Positions 42,248-51,180 of a stretch of DNA of 64,000 nt are shown here, piece by piece. The stretch covers positions 178,072 through 242,071 of the forward strand of contig CAUGYD010000003.1 in assembly GCA_959603585.1 (NCBI GenBank), in the 5' to 3' direction. The notes under the pieces were generated by a model that made no database searches, was not told the origin of the DNA, and saw only the letters and a list, made by a program, of their open reading frames with translations. The translations under genes were made by a program, and so were the position numbers. Position 1 is the stretch's first letter. Each line of letters starts with the position of its first letter. The stretch is from Scatosoma sp900555925 (GTDB lineage Bacteria > Bacillota > Clostridia > Christensenellales > Borkfalkiaceae).

Positions 42248-42715
42248 ATGGCTGACCAATTTTTTATGACACAAAAGGGATATGACGAGGCGGTGGAAAG
42301 GCTTAAATACTTGCAGACCACCAAACGCCAGGAGATTATCGAACGCATCTCGGAAGCGAGAAGCCACGGCGACCTTTCCGAGAACGCGGAATACGACGCG
42401 GCCCGCAACGAGCAGTCCGCCAACGAAGGCGAGATCGTAGAGCTCGACTACAAAATCAAAAACGCGCAGATCATCGAAGAGAACGACGATACGTCTTTCG
42501 TGCATATCGGTTCCACCGTCAAGGTATACGACGAGGAACTCGAAGAGTACGAAACCTACGAGCTGACGGGCACCACGGAATCGGATGCGATGAACAACAA
42601 AATTTCCAACGAATCCCCCGTGGGCGCGGCGCTCTTGAAGCATAAGGTCGGAGAAGAAGTTCTCATCAACGCTCCCGACGGAGCCTATAAACTGAAAATC
42701 GTCGAAATCAGCTGA
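42248..42715 (+). CDS. greA: Transcription elongation factor GreA
   Basis: 155 residues. Rescues backtracked RNA polymerase by stimulating transcript cleavage. The N-terminal coiled coil starts FFMTQKGYDEAVERLKYLQT and has ISEARSHGDLSENAEYDAAR, whose acidic tip acts in the polymerase channel. The C-terminal domain has ESPVGAALLKHKVGEEVLIN. GGAGG precedes the ATG at good distance. Sits before lysS, an arrangement common in Bacillota. Confidence 0.96.
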   Translation: MADQFFMTQKGYDEAVERLKYLQTTKRQEIIERISEARSHGDLSENAEYDAARNEQSANEGEIVELDYKIKNAQIIEENDDTSFVHIGSTVKVYDEELEEYETYELTGTTESDAMNNKISNESPVGAALLKHKVGEEVLINAPDGAYKLKIVEIS

Positions 42716-42803
42716 TTTTCGAACAAATTTCGGCACGGAAAGCACGGCGGGCGGCAAACCGCCCTTTCCGCGCTTTCCCCTTCCGAGTTTCGCCGTTATT
42801 TTG

Positions 42804-42867
42804 GTTAACCGACGCTCTCGTTAACTGACATTTTCGTTAACCGACGTTCTCGTTAACCGACGTCCCC
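42804..42867. repeat. Four 16-base tandem repeats with GTTAAC
   Basis: Units GTTAACCGACGCTCTC at 42804, 42820, 42836 and 42852 with few changes; a further GTTAAC follows at 42875. Located between greA and lysS. Confidence 0.88.
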
Positions 42868-42939
42868 ATTCACTTGTTAACTCGGCGGTTTCGTCGCCGT
42901 TCCCTTTTCCCGTAAAGACATACTAAGAGAGGATCATCT

Positions 42940-44454
42940 ATGGAAGAAAAGAAAGTAAATTCCGCCCCCGACGGACAGGCGGAGGAAGAACAACTCATCG
43001 AACAGGCGAAGATCCGCCGCGACAAGCTGCAAAAACTCCAATCGGAGGGCAAGAATCCCTACGGGCATACCAAGTATGAGGTGACGGCGGATTCCGAAAC
43101 GCTGAAAGGGAATTTTGAAGCGTATGAAGGAAAGACCGTTTCGATGGCGGGAAGAATGATGTCCCGCCGCGTGATGGGGAAGGCTTCATTTTCGCATATA
43201 GCGGACAAGAGCGGTTCGATTCAGATTTACGTCACGAGACAGGATATAGGAGAGGAAAACTATCTTTCCTATAAAAAGGATTACGACATCGGGGACATCG
43301 TGGGGTTCAAAGGTTTTGTGTTCAGGACGCAGACGGGAGAAGTGACGGTGCACGTCACGGAACTCGTCATGCTTTCCAAAGCGCTCCTGCCCCTGCCCGA
43401 AAAATATAACGGGCTGCAAAATCAGGATTTGAAATACCGTCTCCGCCATCTCGATTTAATCATGAATCGGGAGGTGAGAAAGACATTCGAGACTCGTTCA
43501 AAAATTCTCAAAGAGATTCGTGCATATCTCGACGGACAGGGCTATCTGGAAGTAGACACGCCCGTTCTTCTGACGCTGGAAATCGGAGCGGACGCCCGTC
43601 CGTTCAAGACGCACCATAACGCGCTGGACATCGACATGTATATGCGCATCGAAACGGAGCTCTATTTGAAGCGCCTGATCGTAGGCGGCATGGATCGGGT
43701 CTACGAAGTGGGCAGAATTTTCCGCAACGAGGGAATGGACGCTTTCCATAATCCCGAATTTACGTCGATAGAGATGTATCAGGCGTACAGCGATTATTTT
43801 GACATGATGGACCTCATCGAGGATCTTTATAAGACGGTCACGCTGAAAGTGGCGGGGACGCTCGATATTACTTATCAGGGTACGGAAATCCACATGGGCG
43901 AATGGTCGCGGATGACGATGGCGGAAGCGGTCAAAAAATATTCGGGGGCGGACTATGCGGATTGGAAATCGGACGCGGACGCGCGCGCGGCGGCGAAAGA
44001 AAAGGGCGTAGAGCTCTCCCACGGAGAGAACTCCACCAAAGGGCACGTCCTCATCGACTTTTTCGACTCCTTTGTCGAGGACAAGCTCGTTCAGCCGACG
44101 ATTATTTACGATTATCCCGTAGAAAATTCCCCTCTAGCCAAGCGCAAAGCGGAGGATCCCGCTTTCACCGAGCGTTTCGAGTATTTCATTTGCGGACACG
44201 AATACGGCAACGCCTTTTCCGAGCTCAACGACCCCATCGACCAGAAACAAAGAATGTTAAAACAGGTGGAGGCCAAGCGCGCCGCAGGAAACAAAGACGC
44301 ACAGGTCGACGAGGATTTCATCAACGCGCTCGAATACGGACTTCCCCCGACGGGCGGACTGGGCATGGGGCTTGACCGTTTCGTCATGCTCTTGACCGAC
44401 AGCTCCACCATTCGTGACGTCATTCTCTTCCCGACCATGAAGCCGAAGAAATAA
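42940..44454 (+). CDS. lysS: Lysine-tRNA ligase, class II
   Basis: 504 residues. Anticodon-binding OB fold at about 60-165 (VSMAGRMMSRRVMGKASFSH), then the class II core: motif 1 around TRSKILKEIRAYLDGQGYLE, motif 2 GRIFRNEGMDAFHNPEFTSI, motif 3 GLPPTGGLGMGLDRFVMLL. N-terminal about 35 residues are a charged extension. AAGAGAGGA precedes the start. Full length for the family. Confidence 0.96.
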   Translation: MEEKKVNSAPDGQAEEEQLIEQAKIRRDKLQKLQSEGKNPYGHTKYEVTADSETLKGNFEAYEGKTVSMAGRMMSRRVMGKASFSHIADKSGSIQIYVTRQDIGEENYLSYKKDYDIGDIVGFKGFVFRTQTGEVTVHVTELVMLSKALLPLPEKYNGLQNQDLKYRLRHLDLIMNREVRKTFETRSKILKEIRAYLDGQGYLEVDTPVLLTLEIGADARPFKTHHNALDIDMYMRIETELYLKRLIVGGMDRVYEVGRIFRNEGMDAFHNPEFTSIEMYQAYSDYFDMMDLIEDLYKTVTLKVAGTLDITYQGTEIHMGEWSRMTMAEAVKKYSGADYADWKSDADARAAAKEKGVELSHGENSTKGHVLIDFFDSFVEDKLVQPTIIYDYPVENSPLAKRKAEDPAFTERFEYFICGHEYGNAFSELNDPIDQKQRMLKQVEAKRAAGNKDAQVDEDFINALEYGLPPTGGLGMGLDRFVMLLTDSSTIRDVILFPTMKPKK

Positions 44455-44657
44455 TTCTTACCCTATCCGTGAAATTTTATAGAATTATTCAAAAATATTT
44501 TTCTTTAATTTGATATACGGTAGTCTTATTTATTAAATTATTATACTTTTATTCACATTTTTATTATTTAAGAAAAATACACAATACGGACATGTTTCGC
44601 ACACACAAATTTAATAGAATATAGATATACTGCACTCGGTCTCTAATAGGAGCGTTT

Positions 44658-45635
44658 ATGGATGCAAAGATAACAAAAAAACGTCTGAATATTCTTTTGT
44701 CCTATGATTGGATAAAAATCATTCTCGTAGCGGTCGCCATGATAGTATTGTGGAGCCTTATTTTCACCATGACGGCGACGCGGGTGACGAACGCGCAGAA
44801 TTTTACGATATTCAATTACACGGGAACGAGCGCGAACAGCCGTTTCAATTCGTATTCGTCCACATTAAAGGAGAAGGGAGTTTTTTCCTATGAAATTTTA
44901 GAAATCAGCGCGACGGACATCACGACGGGCCAAAATTACAGCGAAACGCTCCTTCAAACGCGGCTTTCGGTGGGCGAAGGAGACGCGCTGTTTGCGGCGA
45001 ACGTCGAAAATCCCGATACAGAGTATGCAAATACGGAAGGAAACGCTTTCCACCCCACCTATCTTCAACAATTCCTTTACGGTTATTATAATATAGCGGC
45101 CGAGATGGACGTTTATCTCGAAGAGATGGAAGAATATCTCAACGGTTATTACGGCGGCGATTATGCGAAGGGCGAAGCGGACAAACAGAAAATCGAAACG
45201 GATTTCCGTGCCCGTATCAAGCAGACAAAGGACAAGAGATTCAAGAAAGAATCGGAAATCCGCGAAGGAATTGCGAAGGAGCTTGCGCGAATCGAAGGTT
45301 ATCGTCAGGCTTTCATCGATTTTAACGGTTATCTCGAAGCGGGCGTCGTCGAATTGCAGGAAACGACGCTGTATTTTCAAAATTCGGAACCAATAACGGG
45401 AAAATTCAGCATCAATCTCTGTCCCGACGAACGAATGGAAGACCTCAAAAACGACGTATATTATTATAAGACGGTCAAAGACGAAGAGACGGAGGAGGAA
45501 AAGAAGGTTCCCACGGCGGAAAACGTCAACCTTGTTTTATTCGATTTCGGCGATGCGGCCTCGGATTATAACCGCTGGGAGGGACTTTCCTTCGTCAATT
45601 ATCTCATTCAAACGAATTTGAAAACGGGAGAGTAA
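44658..45635 (+). CDS. Hypothetical membrane-anchored protein, 325 residues
   Basis: Not recognised. One N-terminal membrane helix (about 20-42, IIVLVAVAMIVLWSLIF-like) with the bulk outside; charged helical middle (about 150-215) and acidic end. This single-helix layout and a Tyr/Asn-rich stretch suggest an exported, membrane-tethered protein. AGGAG precedes the ATG. The stop codon lies inside the terminator stem at 45621-45648. The gap before it (44455-44657) is AT-rich and holds only a possible TATACT box. Confidence 0.75.
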   Translation: MDAKITKKRLNILLSYDWIKIILVAVAMIVLWSLIFTMTATRVTNAQNFTIFNYTGTSANSRFNSYSSTLKEKGVFSYEILEISATDITTGQNYSETLLQTRLSVGEGDALFAANVENPDTEYANTEGNAFHPTYLQQFLYGYYNIAAEMDVYLEEMEEYLNGYYGGDYAKGEADKQKIETDFRARIKQTKDKRFKKESEIREGIAKELARIEGYRQAFIDFNGYLEAGVVELQETTLYFQNSEPITGKFSINLCPDERMEDLKNDVYYYKTVKDEETEEEKKVPTAENVNLVLFDFGDAASDYNRWEGLSFVNYLIQTNLKTGE

Positions 45636-45648
45636 ACCTCCCGTTTTT
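45621..45648 (+). terminator. Terminator overlapping a stop codon
   Basis: AAAACGGGAG and exact complement with a 7-base loop; T-run of six follows. The TAA stop of the upstream gene is in the loop. Confidence 0.88.
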
Positions 45649-45678
45649 TGAGTTTTCCCCTTTTCCCGATTTCCTGCC

Positions 45679-47004
45679 ATGAAAAAAATTTTTTGCGACA
45701 AACGGACCTTAAAGAGCTGTAAAATTTACAACATGCTGCGCGCGCACGCGAAAAAGAAGCATGTTTCCTTTCATACGCCCGGCCATAAAGCGGGAGATTG
45801 GGACATCACGGAATTATCCTACTCGGATAACCTTTCCTGCCCGAAAGGAGTCATCGCGGAAGCCGAAAGAGATATTTCCGCGCTCCTTCATTCCTCGGCG
45901 AGCTTCATTCTCACCGACGGGAGCACGTCGGGCATATTTTCCATGCTGAAAGCGAGCAAAATAACCTCTCTCGCCCTGCCGCGCTCGGCCCATAAAAGTG
46001 TCTTAAACGGTTGTTTAATTCTAAATATAAAACCTGTATTTTTAGAGATACCCTGTTCGGAAGGAATCCCGTTACAGCCATGCAGGGAAGAGATTGAAAA
46101 AAAATTGAAGCAGGCGGAGGCGCTTCTTCTGACGTCACCCGACTATTACGGGAACATTGCGGAGCTTGTTTTTTTAAGGGAGCTTTGCGACAGGGAGAAA
46201 AAACTTCTTCTCATAGACGGCGCGCACGGGGGGCATCTCAGAAGGCAAAAAGAGCTCTATGCGGGCGCATACGCGGATTTTTGGGTAGACGGAGTACATA
46301 AGAGCCTGCCGGCTTTGACGCAGGGAGCCGTCGTTTCGGCGAGGACTTTGAAACAGGCGGAAGATTTGAAAGAGGCGGTGGACATTTTTCGGACGACGAG
46401 TCCCTCCTATCCGATCATGGCATCGGTGGAATACGCGGTAAAATATCGGGAAAATCCGAAACTCGAAAGGGAAGTGCTTCGATTTATTCGGTCAAATCCT
46501 TCCCGAATCTATTTCGGCGGAGATTGGACAAAACTTTGCGTGCGTTTCGGAGAATCGTCTTTCCTTGTCGAAAAATATTTGGAAAAAAAGGGCGTCTACG
46601 CGGAATTCTGCGACGGAAACATTCTGATGTTCTATCTTTCCCCCGCCACGAAAATCAGAGACTTTTCCCTTCTTTGCAAATATTTGAAAGACTGTTTCCG
46701 CCTTTTTCCCCTCTCCGATTCACGTAAAAATCCCGCGGGATTTTCGGCCCCGACGTCGCCCGTACCTCCGCCCCGCCTGTCCGCCCCGTCCTTTCAGACG
46801 GAATGGGTGGAACTCGAAAGAGCGGAGGGGAGGATTTGCGCTCGCGCGTGCGGATTGTTTCCGCCGTGCATGCCGCTGCTGTTTACGAACGAAAAAATCG
46901 CAGCGGAAAAAATCCGGCTCCTCAAAACCGCCGATAACGTTTTCGGGTTGCAAGACGGAAAAATCTGCGTATTCGCCGAAAATCCCGATAAGCCGATCGA
47001 CTAA
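45679..47004 (+). CDS. yaaO: YaaO-type Orn/Lys/Arg decarboxylase family protein
   Basis: PLP-dependent fold type I protein, 441 residues. Start block SFHTPGHKAGDWDI; PLP Lys in VDGVHKSLPALTQGA preceded by LIDGAHGGHL. The family decarboxylates lysine, ornithine or arginine; which amino acid is used here cannot be told. Shorter C-terminal domain than classic SpeA (about 490). Order yaaO-tmk-holB-yaaT is that of B. subtilis, which supports the call. No clear RBS; the start follows the upstream terminator by about 30 bases. Confidence 0.87.
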   Translation: MKKIFCDKRTLKSCKIYNMLRAHAKKKHVSFHTPGHKAGDWDITELSYSDNLSCPKGVIAEAERDISALLHSSASFILTDGSTSGIFSMLKASKITSLALPRSAHKSVLNGCLILNIKPVFLEIPCSEGIPLQPCREEIEKKLKQAEALLLTSPDYYGNIAELVFLRELCDREKKLLLIDGAHGGHLRRQKELYAGAYADFWVDGVHKSLPALTQGAVVSARTLKQAEDLKEAVDIFRTTSPSYPIMASVEYAVKYRENPKLEREVLRFIRSNPSRIYFGGDWTKLCVRFGESSFLVEKYLEKKGVYAEFCDGNILMFYLSPATKIRDFSLLCKYLKDCFRLFPLSDSRKNPAGFSAPTSPVPPPRLSAPSFQTEWVELERAEGRICARACGLFPPCMPLLFTNEKIAAEKIRLLKTADNVFGLQDGKICVFAENPDKPID

Positions 47005-47061
47005 CTAACTACCGACTGAATATTTGCATATTCATAACTACATGATATAAGGATTGCTTAT

Positions 47062-47697
47062 ATGAAAAATTATATTCGAGGAAAATTCATCACGTTTGAA
47101 GGCTGTGACGGGTGCGGAAAATCCACGCAGCTGAAAATGTTTGCGGACTATCTTTCCGCGAACAAAATTCCGCATATTTTCACGAGAGAGCCGGGCGGAG
47201 GGAAAATTTCGGAATGTATCCGCGAGATTATTTTGGACGGAAGGAACGGAGAAATGACGGACGAATGCGAGGCACTTTTATATGCAGCCGCGCGGGTGCA
47301 GCACATTCACGATCGGGTGGAGCCCGCGTTGAAGGAAGGAAAAATCGTCATTTGCGATCGGTATATCGATTCTTCCTTCGCCTATCAGGCCTATGCGCGG
47401 GGATTGGGTTTTGATTTTATCGCGGACATCAACTCGTACGCCGTCAAAAACTATCTGCCCGACCTCACGATTTTTATAGACCTTTCCCCGGAAGAAGCCT
47501 TTTCGAGAAAACACGGCGCCGACGAAAACGACCGCATGGAACAGGCGGGAGCAAAATTCCATGCGCGGGTCTATGAAGGATATAAAAAACTCTTAAAAGA
47601 ATATCCCGACAGAATACGGGCGGTAGACGGAAGAAAAACGCCGAACGAGGTATTTGAAGAAATCCTCTCCGCGCTGAAAGAAAAATGTTGTCTGTAA
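47062..47697 (+). CDS. tmk: Thymidylate kinase
   Basis: Phosphorylates dTMP to dTDP. 211 residues: P-loop FEGCDGCGKSTQ, DR motif CDRYIDSSFAYQ, LID region GADENDRMEQ, and TREPGGGKISE. The usual GxDGxGKST has Cys at two places (GCDGCGKST). TAAGGA precedes the ATG. Between yaaO and holB as in B. subtilis, but without the yaaQ and yaaR genes in between. Confidence 0.95.
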   Translation: MKNYIRGKFITFEGCDGCGKSTQLKMFADYLSANKIPHIFTREPGGGKISECIREIILDGRNGEMTDECEALLYAAARVQHIHDRVEPALKEGKIVICDRYIDSSFAYQAYARGLGFDFIADINSYAVKNYLPDLTIFIDLSPEEAFSRKHGADENDRMEQAGAKFHARVYEGYKKLLKEYPDRIRAVDGRKTPNEVFEEILSALKEKCCL

Positions 47698-47803
47698 AGG
47701 AAATTTTTGTGAAATAATTCTGTTTCATCTCAACCCTGCCCCTTTATTATATCAAAAATCTTTCAAAAAAGAGCGCACTTTTTCTCTTTTTTATTTTTTG
47801 TAC

Positions 47804-47832
47804 TTGCAGTTTTTTGCGATTTGTGATATAAT
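47804..47832 (+). promoter_or_regulatory. Promoter of holB-yaaT
   Basis: TTGCAG (47804-47809), 17-base spacer, TATAAT (47827-47832). Confidence 0.82.
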
Positions 47833-47876
47833 GGTATCGAAACAGTCCGAAAAAAATCAAAGCGAGGAAAGAGAAA

Positions 47877-48881
47877 ATGCGTCAATTATTGCAATCGACT
47901 CATGCCTGTACGCTTCTGAAAGCGGAACGGACGGAAGGCAGATTAAACCATGCTTATCTTCTCATCTTCGACGATGCGAGGAATCTGAAAACGGCGCTGA
48001 AAGAATTTTCAAAGATTTTTTTCGGTGCGGACGGAGAAGGAGCGGACGCGGAACGGATTTCCAGACTGATAGACGAAGAGAACTTTTCCGATTGTATGTT
48101 TTTTCCCGAATCGGGGAAAAAATTTTCGGTGGAGGATGCGGAGCGGATCCTCGAAGAGAGCGCGTTGAAGCCGGTCGAAGGGAATAAAAAACTTTTCGTC
48201 GCGGGCGATTTTGCCGAAGCGACGACGCAGGCGCAGAACAAACTTCTGAAACTTTTGGAAGAGCCGCCCGAAGGAGTGTATTTTCTTCTCGGAGCGACCG
48301 TATCGTTTTCCGTGCTTCCGACGATTCTTTCGCGGACGGAAAAGCTGGAAATTCCCCCGTTTACGCAAAAGGAAGTCACGGCCTGCTTAAATCGCCTTTA
48401 TCCCGGCAAGGAGAGCGAAACGGGGCTCTGCGCGGCCGCGTCGGGCGGAAGCGTGGGAGCGGCGCAGAATATTTTGGAGGGCGGATATTATAAACAGCTC
48501 GTTTTAGACGCCTTCGAGCTGGCAGAGACGGACCCTTTCCGCCTCCCTTCCATCGTAAAGCGGGTGGGAGAGACCAAATATAAAAAGGAGCTCGTCTCCT
48601 TGCTCCGACTGATTTTCCGCGACGCGCTCCTCTTAAAGACCTCAAAAATAAACGGCGTGGCGCCCTCGGATAAGACGGGAAAGAACCGCGCGGAAAATTA
48701 TCTCATGCTGAAATCGGAGCTGGGCAGATTAAAAAGTATAAGTGATTATTATAGATTGACGGCGCTCATCACGGCGCAGGAGGCGCTGAGCGAAGCGGAG
48801 AAGCAAATCCGTTTCAACGCGGTATTTCCCCAATGTTTGGAAATCTGCATGGCGAAAATCATAGAACAGAACAATCGTTGA
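47877..48881 (+). CDS. holB: DNA polymerase III subunit delta prime
   Basis: Clamp-loader subunit, 334 residues. AAA+ fold with NHAYLLIFDD at the start, the sensor region ATTQAQNKLLKLLEEPPEGVYF and VLPTILSRTEKLEIPPF. The Walker A lysine is lacking, as expected for delta prime. GAGGAAA precedes the ATG. Followed by yaaT. Confidence 0.92.
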   Translation: MRQLLQSTHACTLLKAERTEGRLNHAYLLIFDDARNLKTALKEFSKIFFGADGEGADAERISRLIDEENFSDCMFFPESGKKFSVEDAERILEESALKPVEGNKKLFVAGDFAEATTQAQNKLLKLLEEPPEGVYFLLGATVSFSVLPTILSRTEKLEIPPFTQKEVTACLNRLYPGKESETGLCAAASGGSVGAAQNILEGGYYKQLVLDAFELAETDPFRLPSIVKRVGETKYKKELVSLLRLIFRDALLLKTSKINGVAPSDKTGKNRAENYLMLKSELGRLKSISDYYRLTALITAQEALSEAEKQIRFNAVFPQCLEICMAKIIEQNNR

Positions 48882-48967
48882 CCTTGCGGGATTTTTTGAA
48901 GGGCGCAATATTTGTGCCGCTTCGGAGAATGCGGCAAAATGTCCCGTAAGGCACATAAGGAAGATAT

Positions 48968-49831
48968 ATGACAAAAGTAGTGGTAATCAAATTCAAAAAC
49001 GGCGGAAAGCTGTATTATTTTTCTCCCCGACCGGGAGACGTATACGAACGGAACATGCCCGTGGTGGTCGAGACGGCGCGGGGTCTGGAATTTGCCTGGG
49101 TGGCCTATCCCGAACGGGAAGTGGAGGACAGTGAAATCGTCCCGCCCCTGAAATCCATCGTGAGAATCGCGACCCAGCGCGACAAAGATTTTTACGCTTC
49201 CTGCGAAGCGAAAAAGCCGCAGGCGATGAGCATCTGCAAAGAGAAAATCGCGAAGCACGAATTGGACATGAAGCTCATCGACTGCGAATACACGTTCGAC
49301 GGCACGAAAATCGTCTTTTATTTCACTTCTTCGGGGCGGGTAGACTTTCGCGAGCTGGTCAAAGACCTCGCTTCCGTATTTCATATCCGAATCGAACTCC
49401 GTCAGGTCGGCACGCGGGACGAAACGAAATATCTCGGCGGAATCGCGCCCTGCGGGCGGGTGTGCTGCTGCGCGGGGAACATGCCGGAATTTAAGAAGGT
49501 GAGCATCAAAATGGCGAAAACGCAGGGTCTTTCTCTGAACCCCGGCAAAATCAGCGGGCTCTGCGGCAGGCTCATGTGCTGTTTAAGCTACGAGAGCGAT
49601 TACTATGCGGAAGCGTATAAAAAAGTTCCCAAGCTCGGCGCGGAGGTGGGAACGCCCGACGGAAAAGGGACGGTCGTTTCGGTCAATATGCTGAAAATGA
49701 CGGTCAAAGTCAAAATCGACGACCACAATGGCGGGCTTATCTATAAGGATTTTCCCGCGGAGGAAATCCGTTTCAAAAAAGCGCAGGAAAAAGAACCCGA
49801 AAGGGAAGAAACGGAAGAGCTTTCCGAATGA
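48968..49831 (+). CDS. ricT: PSP1-domain protein YaaT/RicT
   Basis: Regulator of RNase Y in B. subtilis as part of the RicA-RicF-RicT complex, which carries FeS clusters. 287 residues: PSP1 domain at about 60-145, then the cysteine-rich block CGRVCCCAGNM and GKISGLCGRLMCCLSYESD, the probable cluster ligands. C-terminal about 25 residues are acidic. Downstream of holB, as in the yaa cluster. Confidence 0.93.
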   Translation: MTKVVVIKFKNGGKLYYFSPRPGDVYERNMPVVVETARGLEFAWVAYPEREVEDSEIVPPLKSIVRIATQRDKDFYASCEAKKPQAMSICKEKIAKHELDMKLIDCEYTFDGTKIVFYFTSSGRVDFRELVKDLASVFHIRIELRQVGTRDETKYLGGIAPCGRVCCCAGNMPEFKKVSIKMAKTQGLSLNPGKISGLCGRLMCCLSYESDYYAEAYKKVPKLGAEVGTPDGKGTVVSVNMLKMTVKVKIDDHNGGLIYKDFPAEEIRFKKAQEKEPEREETEELSE

Positions 49832-49903
49832 TATTGTTTCTCGTCTCATACCTGCCCCGCCGTTTACGGCGAGCAGTGGACGAAAAAAAATAAAGAACAA
49901 AAG

Positions 49904-49942
49904 GGGCAGGGGATTCGGCATATCGAATCCCCTGCCCTCTTT
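49904..49942. terminator. Bidirectional terminator
   Basis: Fourteen-base arms GGGCAGGGGATTCG and complement around GCATAT, T-rich downstream and A-rich upstream. Between the convergent ricT and collagen-like genes. Confidence 0.88.
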
Positions 49943-49960
49943 ATGTTTGGATTTTTTCGT

Positions 49961-50599
49961 TCAGCCGATGCGGATAACGACGAGGTAAGCTCCCGTTCCG
50001 CCTTGTAAGGACAGAGCCGTGCTCAGATCATAAAATTGCAGAGCCAATTCGTCCCCCGCGTCGAGCGTTGCGATCAAAGAGACGGAAAAGAAGGTATCCG
50101 CGACGGAAGTGGAACGAATGGTTCCCGGAAGGAGCGTTCCGTTTTTCAAAATCCGCGTCTTTACGAGCGTGGACTGAACGGTTTTAACGCCGTATGTAAG
50201 GAAGTAAGTGCCGCTCTGTCCGACGGCAAAGGAGGTGAAATCGGGATTTGCGGAAAATCCGTCGGAAGCGACGGCATTCAGGGGAACGGGAGTTCCTCCC
50301 ACGTCCACGTTGAGAGAAATTCCGTCGGTATGCAGAGCGGACAGGTATTCCTGCGCGCGCATCTCTCCCGGATCTCCCTTATCTCCTTTTTCGCCCTTTT
50401 CCCCCTGTAAACCCCGTTCTCCGCGGGGTCCGGGTTCGCCCGCAAAGCCCTGTATTCCCTGCGGGCCGGGAGTTCCGGGTACGCCGCGGGGGCCTCTCGG
50501 TCCCTGCGGGCCGACGGGGCCGGGAATGAGTTCCACCTTCTGACAGCAGCAGGGATAACCGTTGCAGTCGAACCCGCTGCATTTGAAATATTCCGCCAT
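49961..50599 (-). CDS. Collagen-like surface protein with BclA-type C-terminal domain
   Basis: 212 residues. A short Cys-rich start (CSGFDCNGYPCCCQKVELIPG) precedes about 17 Gly-X-Y triplets (residues about 27-80, GPVGPQGPRGPRGVPGTPGP onwards), then a beta-rich domain of about 125 residues like the C-terminal head of BclA (GTYFLTYGVKTVQ; GDELALQFYDLSTALSLQ). BclA-type proteins form trimeric filaments on the spore exosporium; here it may coat spores or cells. No signal peptide. GGAG precedes the ATG. Ends against a bidirectional terminator. Confidence 0.88.
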   Translation of the reverse strand: MAEYFKCSGFDCNGYPCCCQKVELIPGPVGPQGPRGPRGVPGTPGPQGIQGFAGEPGPRGERGLQGEKGEKGDKGDPGEMRAQEYLSALHTDGISLNVDVGGTPVPLNAVASDGFSANPDFTSFAVGQSGTYFLTYGVKTVQSTLVKTRILKNGTLLPGTIRSTSVADTFFSVSLIATLDAGDELALQFYDLSTALSLQGGTGAYLVVIRIG

Positions 50600-50670
50600 A
50601 GTTTCTCCTTTATCTCGCGAGGAAATTATTCTCTTTCATCTTATGAGAGATAAGGGAAAAAACGTGCGTT

Positions 50671-51174
50671 TCAGACGCTGAAAATTTTTTTGTTTTTTCT
50701 TTTGAAAAGTTCCACGGTAAACGCGGTTCCGCCCGTGGATTTGCGGCAATAGCAGATCAAAATATCCGCTTTTTCCTCCATATACTCGTTTCTTCTGAGC
50801 ATACAGCCGGAATAATATTTATCGGAAAGAATGACTTTGACGTCGGCGGCCCCGACGAGCCTTTCATACCTCCTTTTATCCCTTTCCCCGAAAAACTTTT
50901 CCTGACCGATACAGGGGATACAGGCGACGAGGACGACGGAAGGGAATTCGCTCTTTAATTCCACGACGCATTCCGCGGCGGCGAGGTCGAATCCCACCGC
51001 CATGCCGCAATAGAACACCTTCACCCCGTCGAGAATTCTTTCCCGAATCGTCCTTTTGAGCTTTTCCCTGTCAAAATCCCGCCCCAGACTTCTGTGCCCC
51101 GTAAAGGCACACGAAGAAAATCCCGAGACTTTTTCGCACCTTTCCGCGCAAAACGCGCTCGATTCTTCTTTCAT
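50671..51174 (-). CDS. SLOG-family (YpsA/DUF1273-like) protein
   Basis: Rossmann-like protein of 167 residues of the SLOG superfamily, thought to bind nucleotide-type ligands. Motifs CAFTGHRSLG, FYCGMAVGFDLAAAE and KSTGGTAFTV match the YpsA pattern. The start lies seven bases after the rsmG stop and has no clear RBS. Cellular role unknown; in B. subtilis YpsA has been linked to cell division. Confidence 0.85.
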   Translation of the reverse strand: MKEESSAFCAERCEKVSGFSSCAFTGHRSLGRDFDREKLKRTIRERILDGVKVFYCGMAVGFDLAAAECVVELKSEFPSVVLVACIPCIGQEKFFGERDKRRYERLVGAADVKVILSDKYYSGCMLRRNEYMEEKADILICYCRKSTGGTAFTVELFKRKNKKIFSV

Positions 51175-51180
51175 TTTTTC

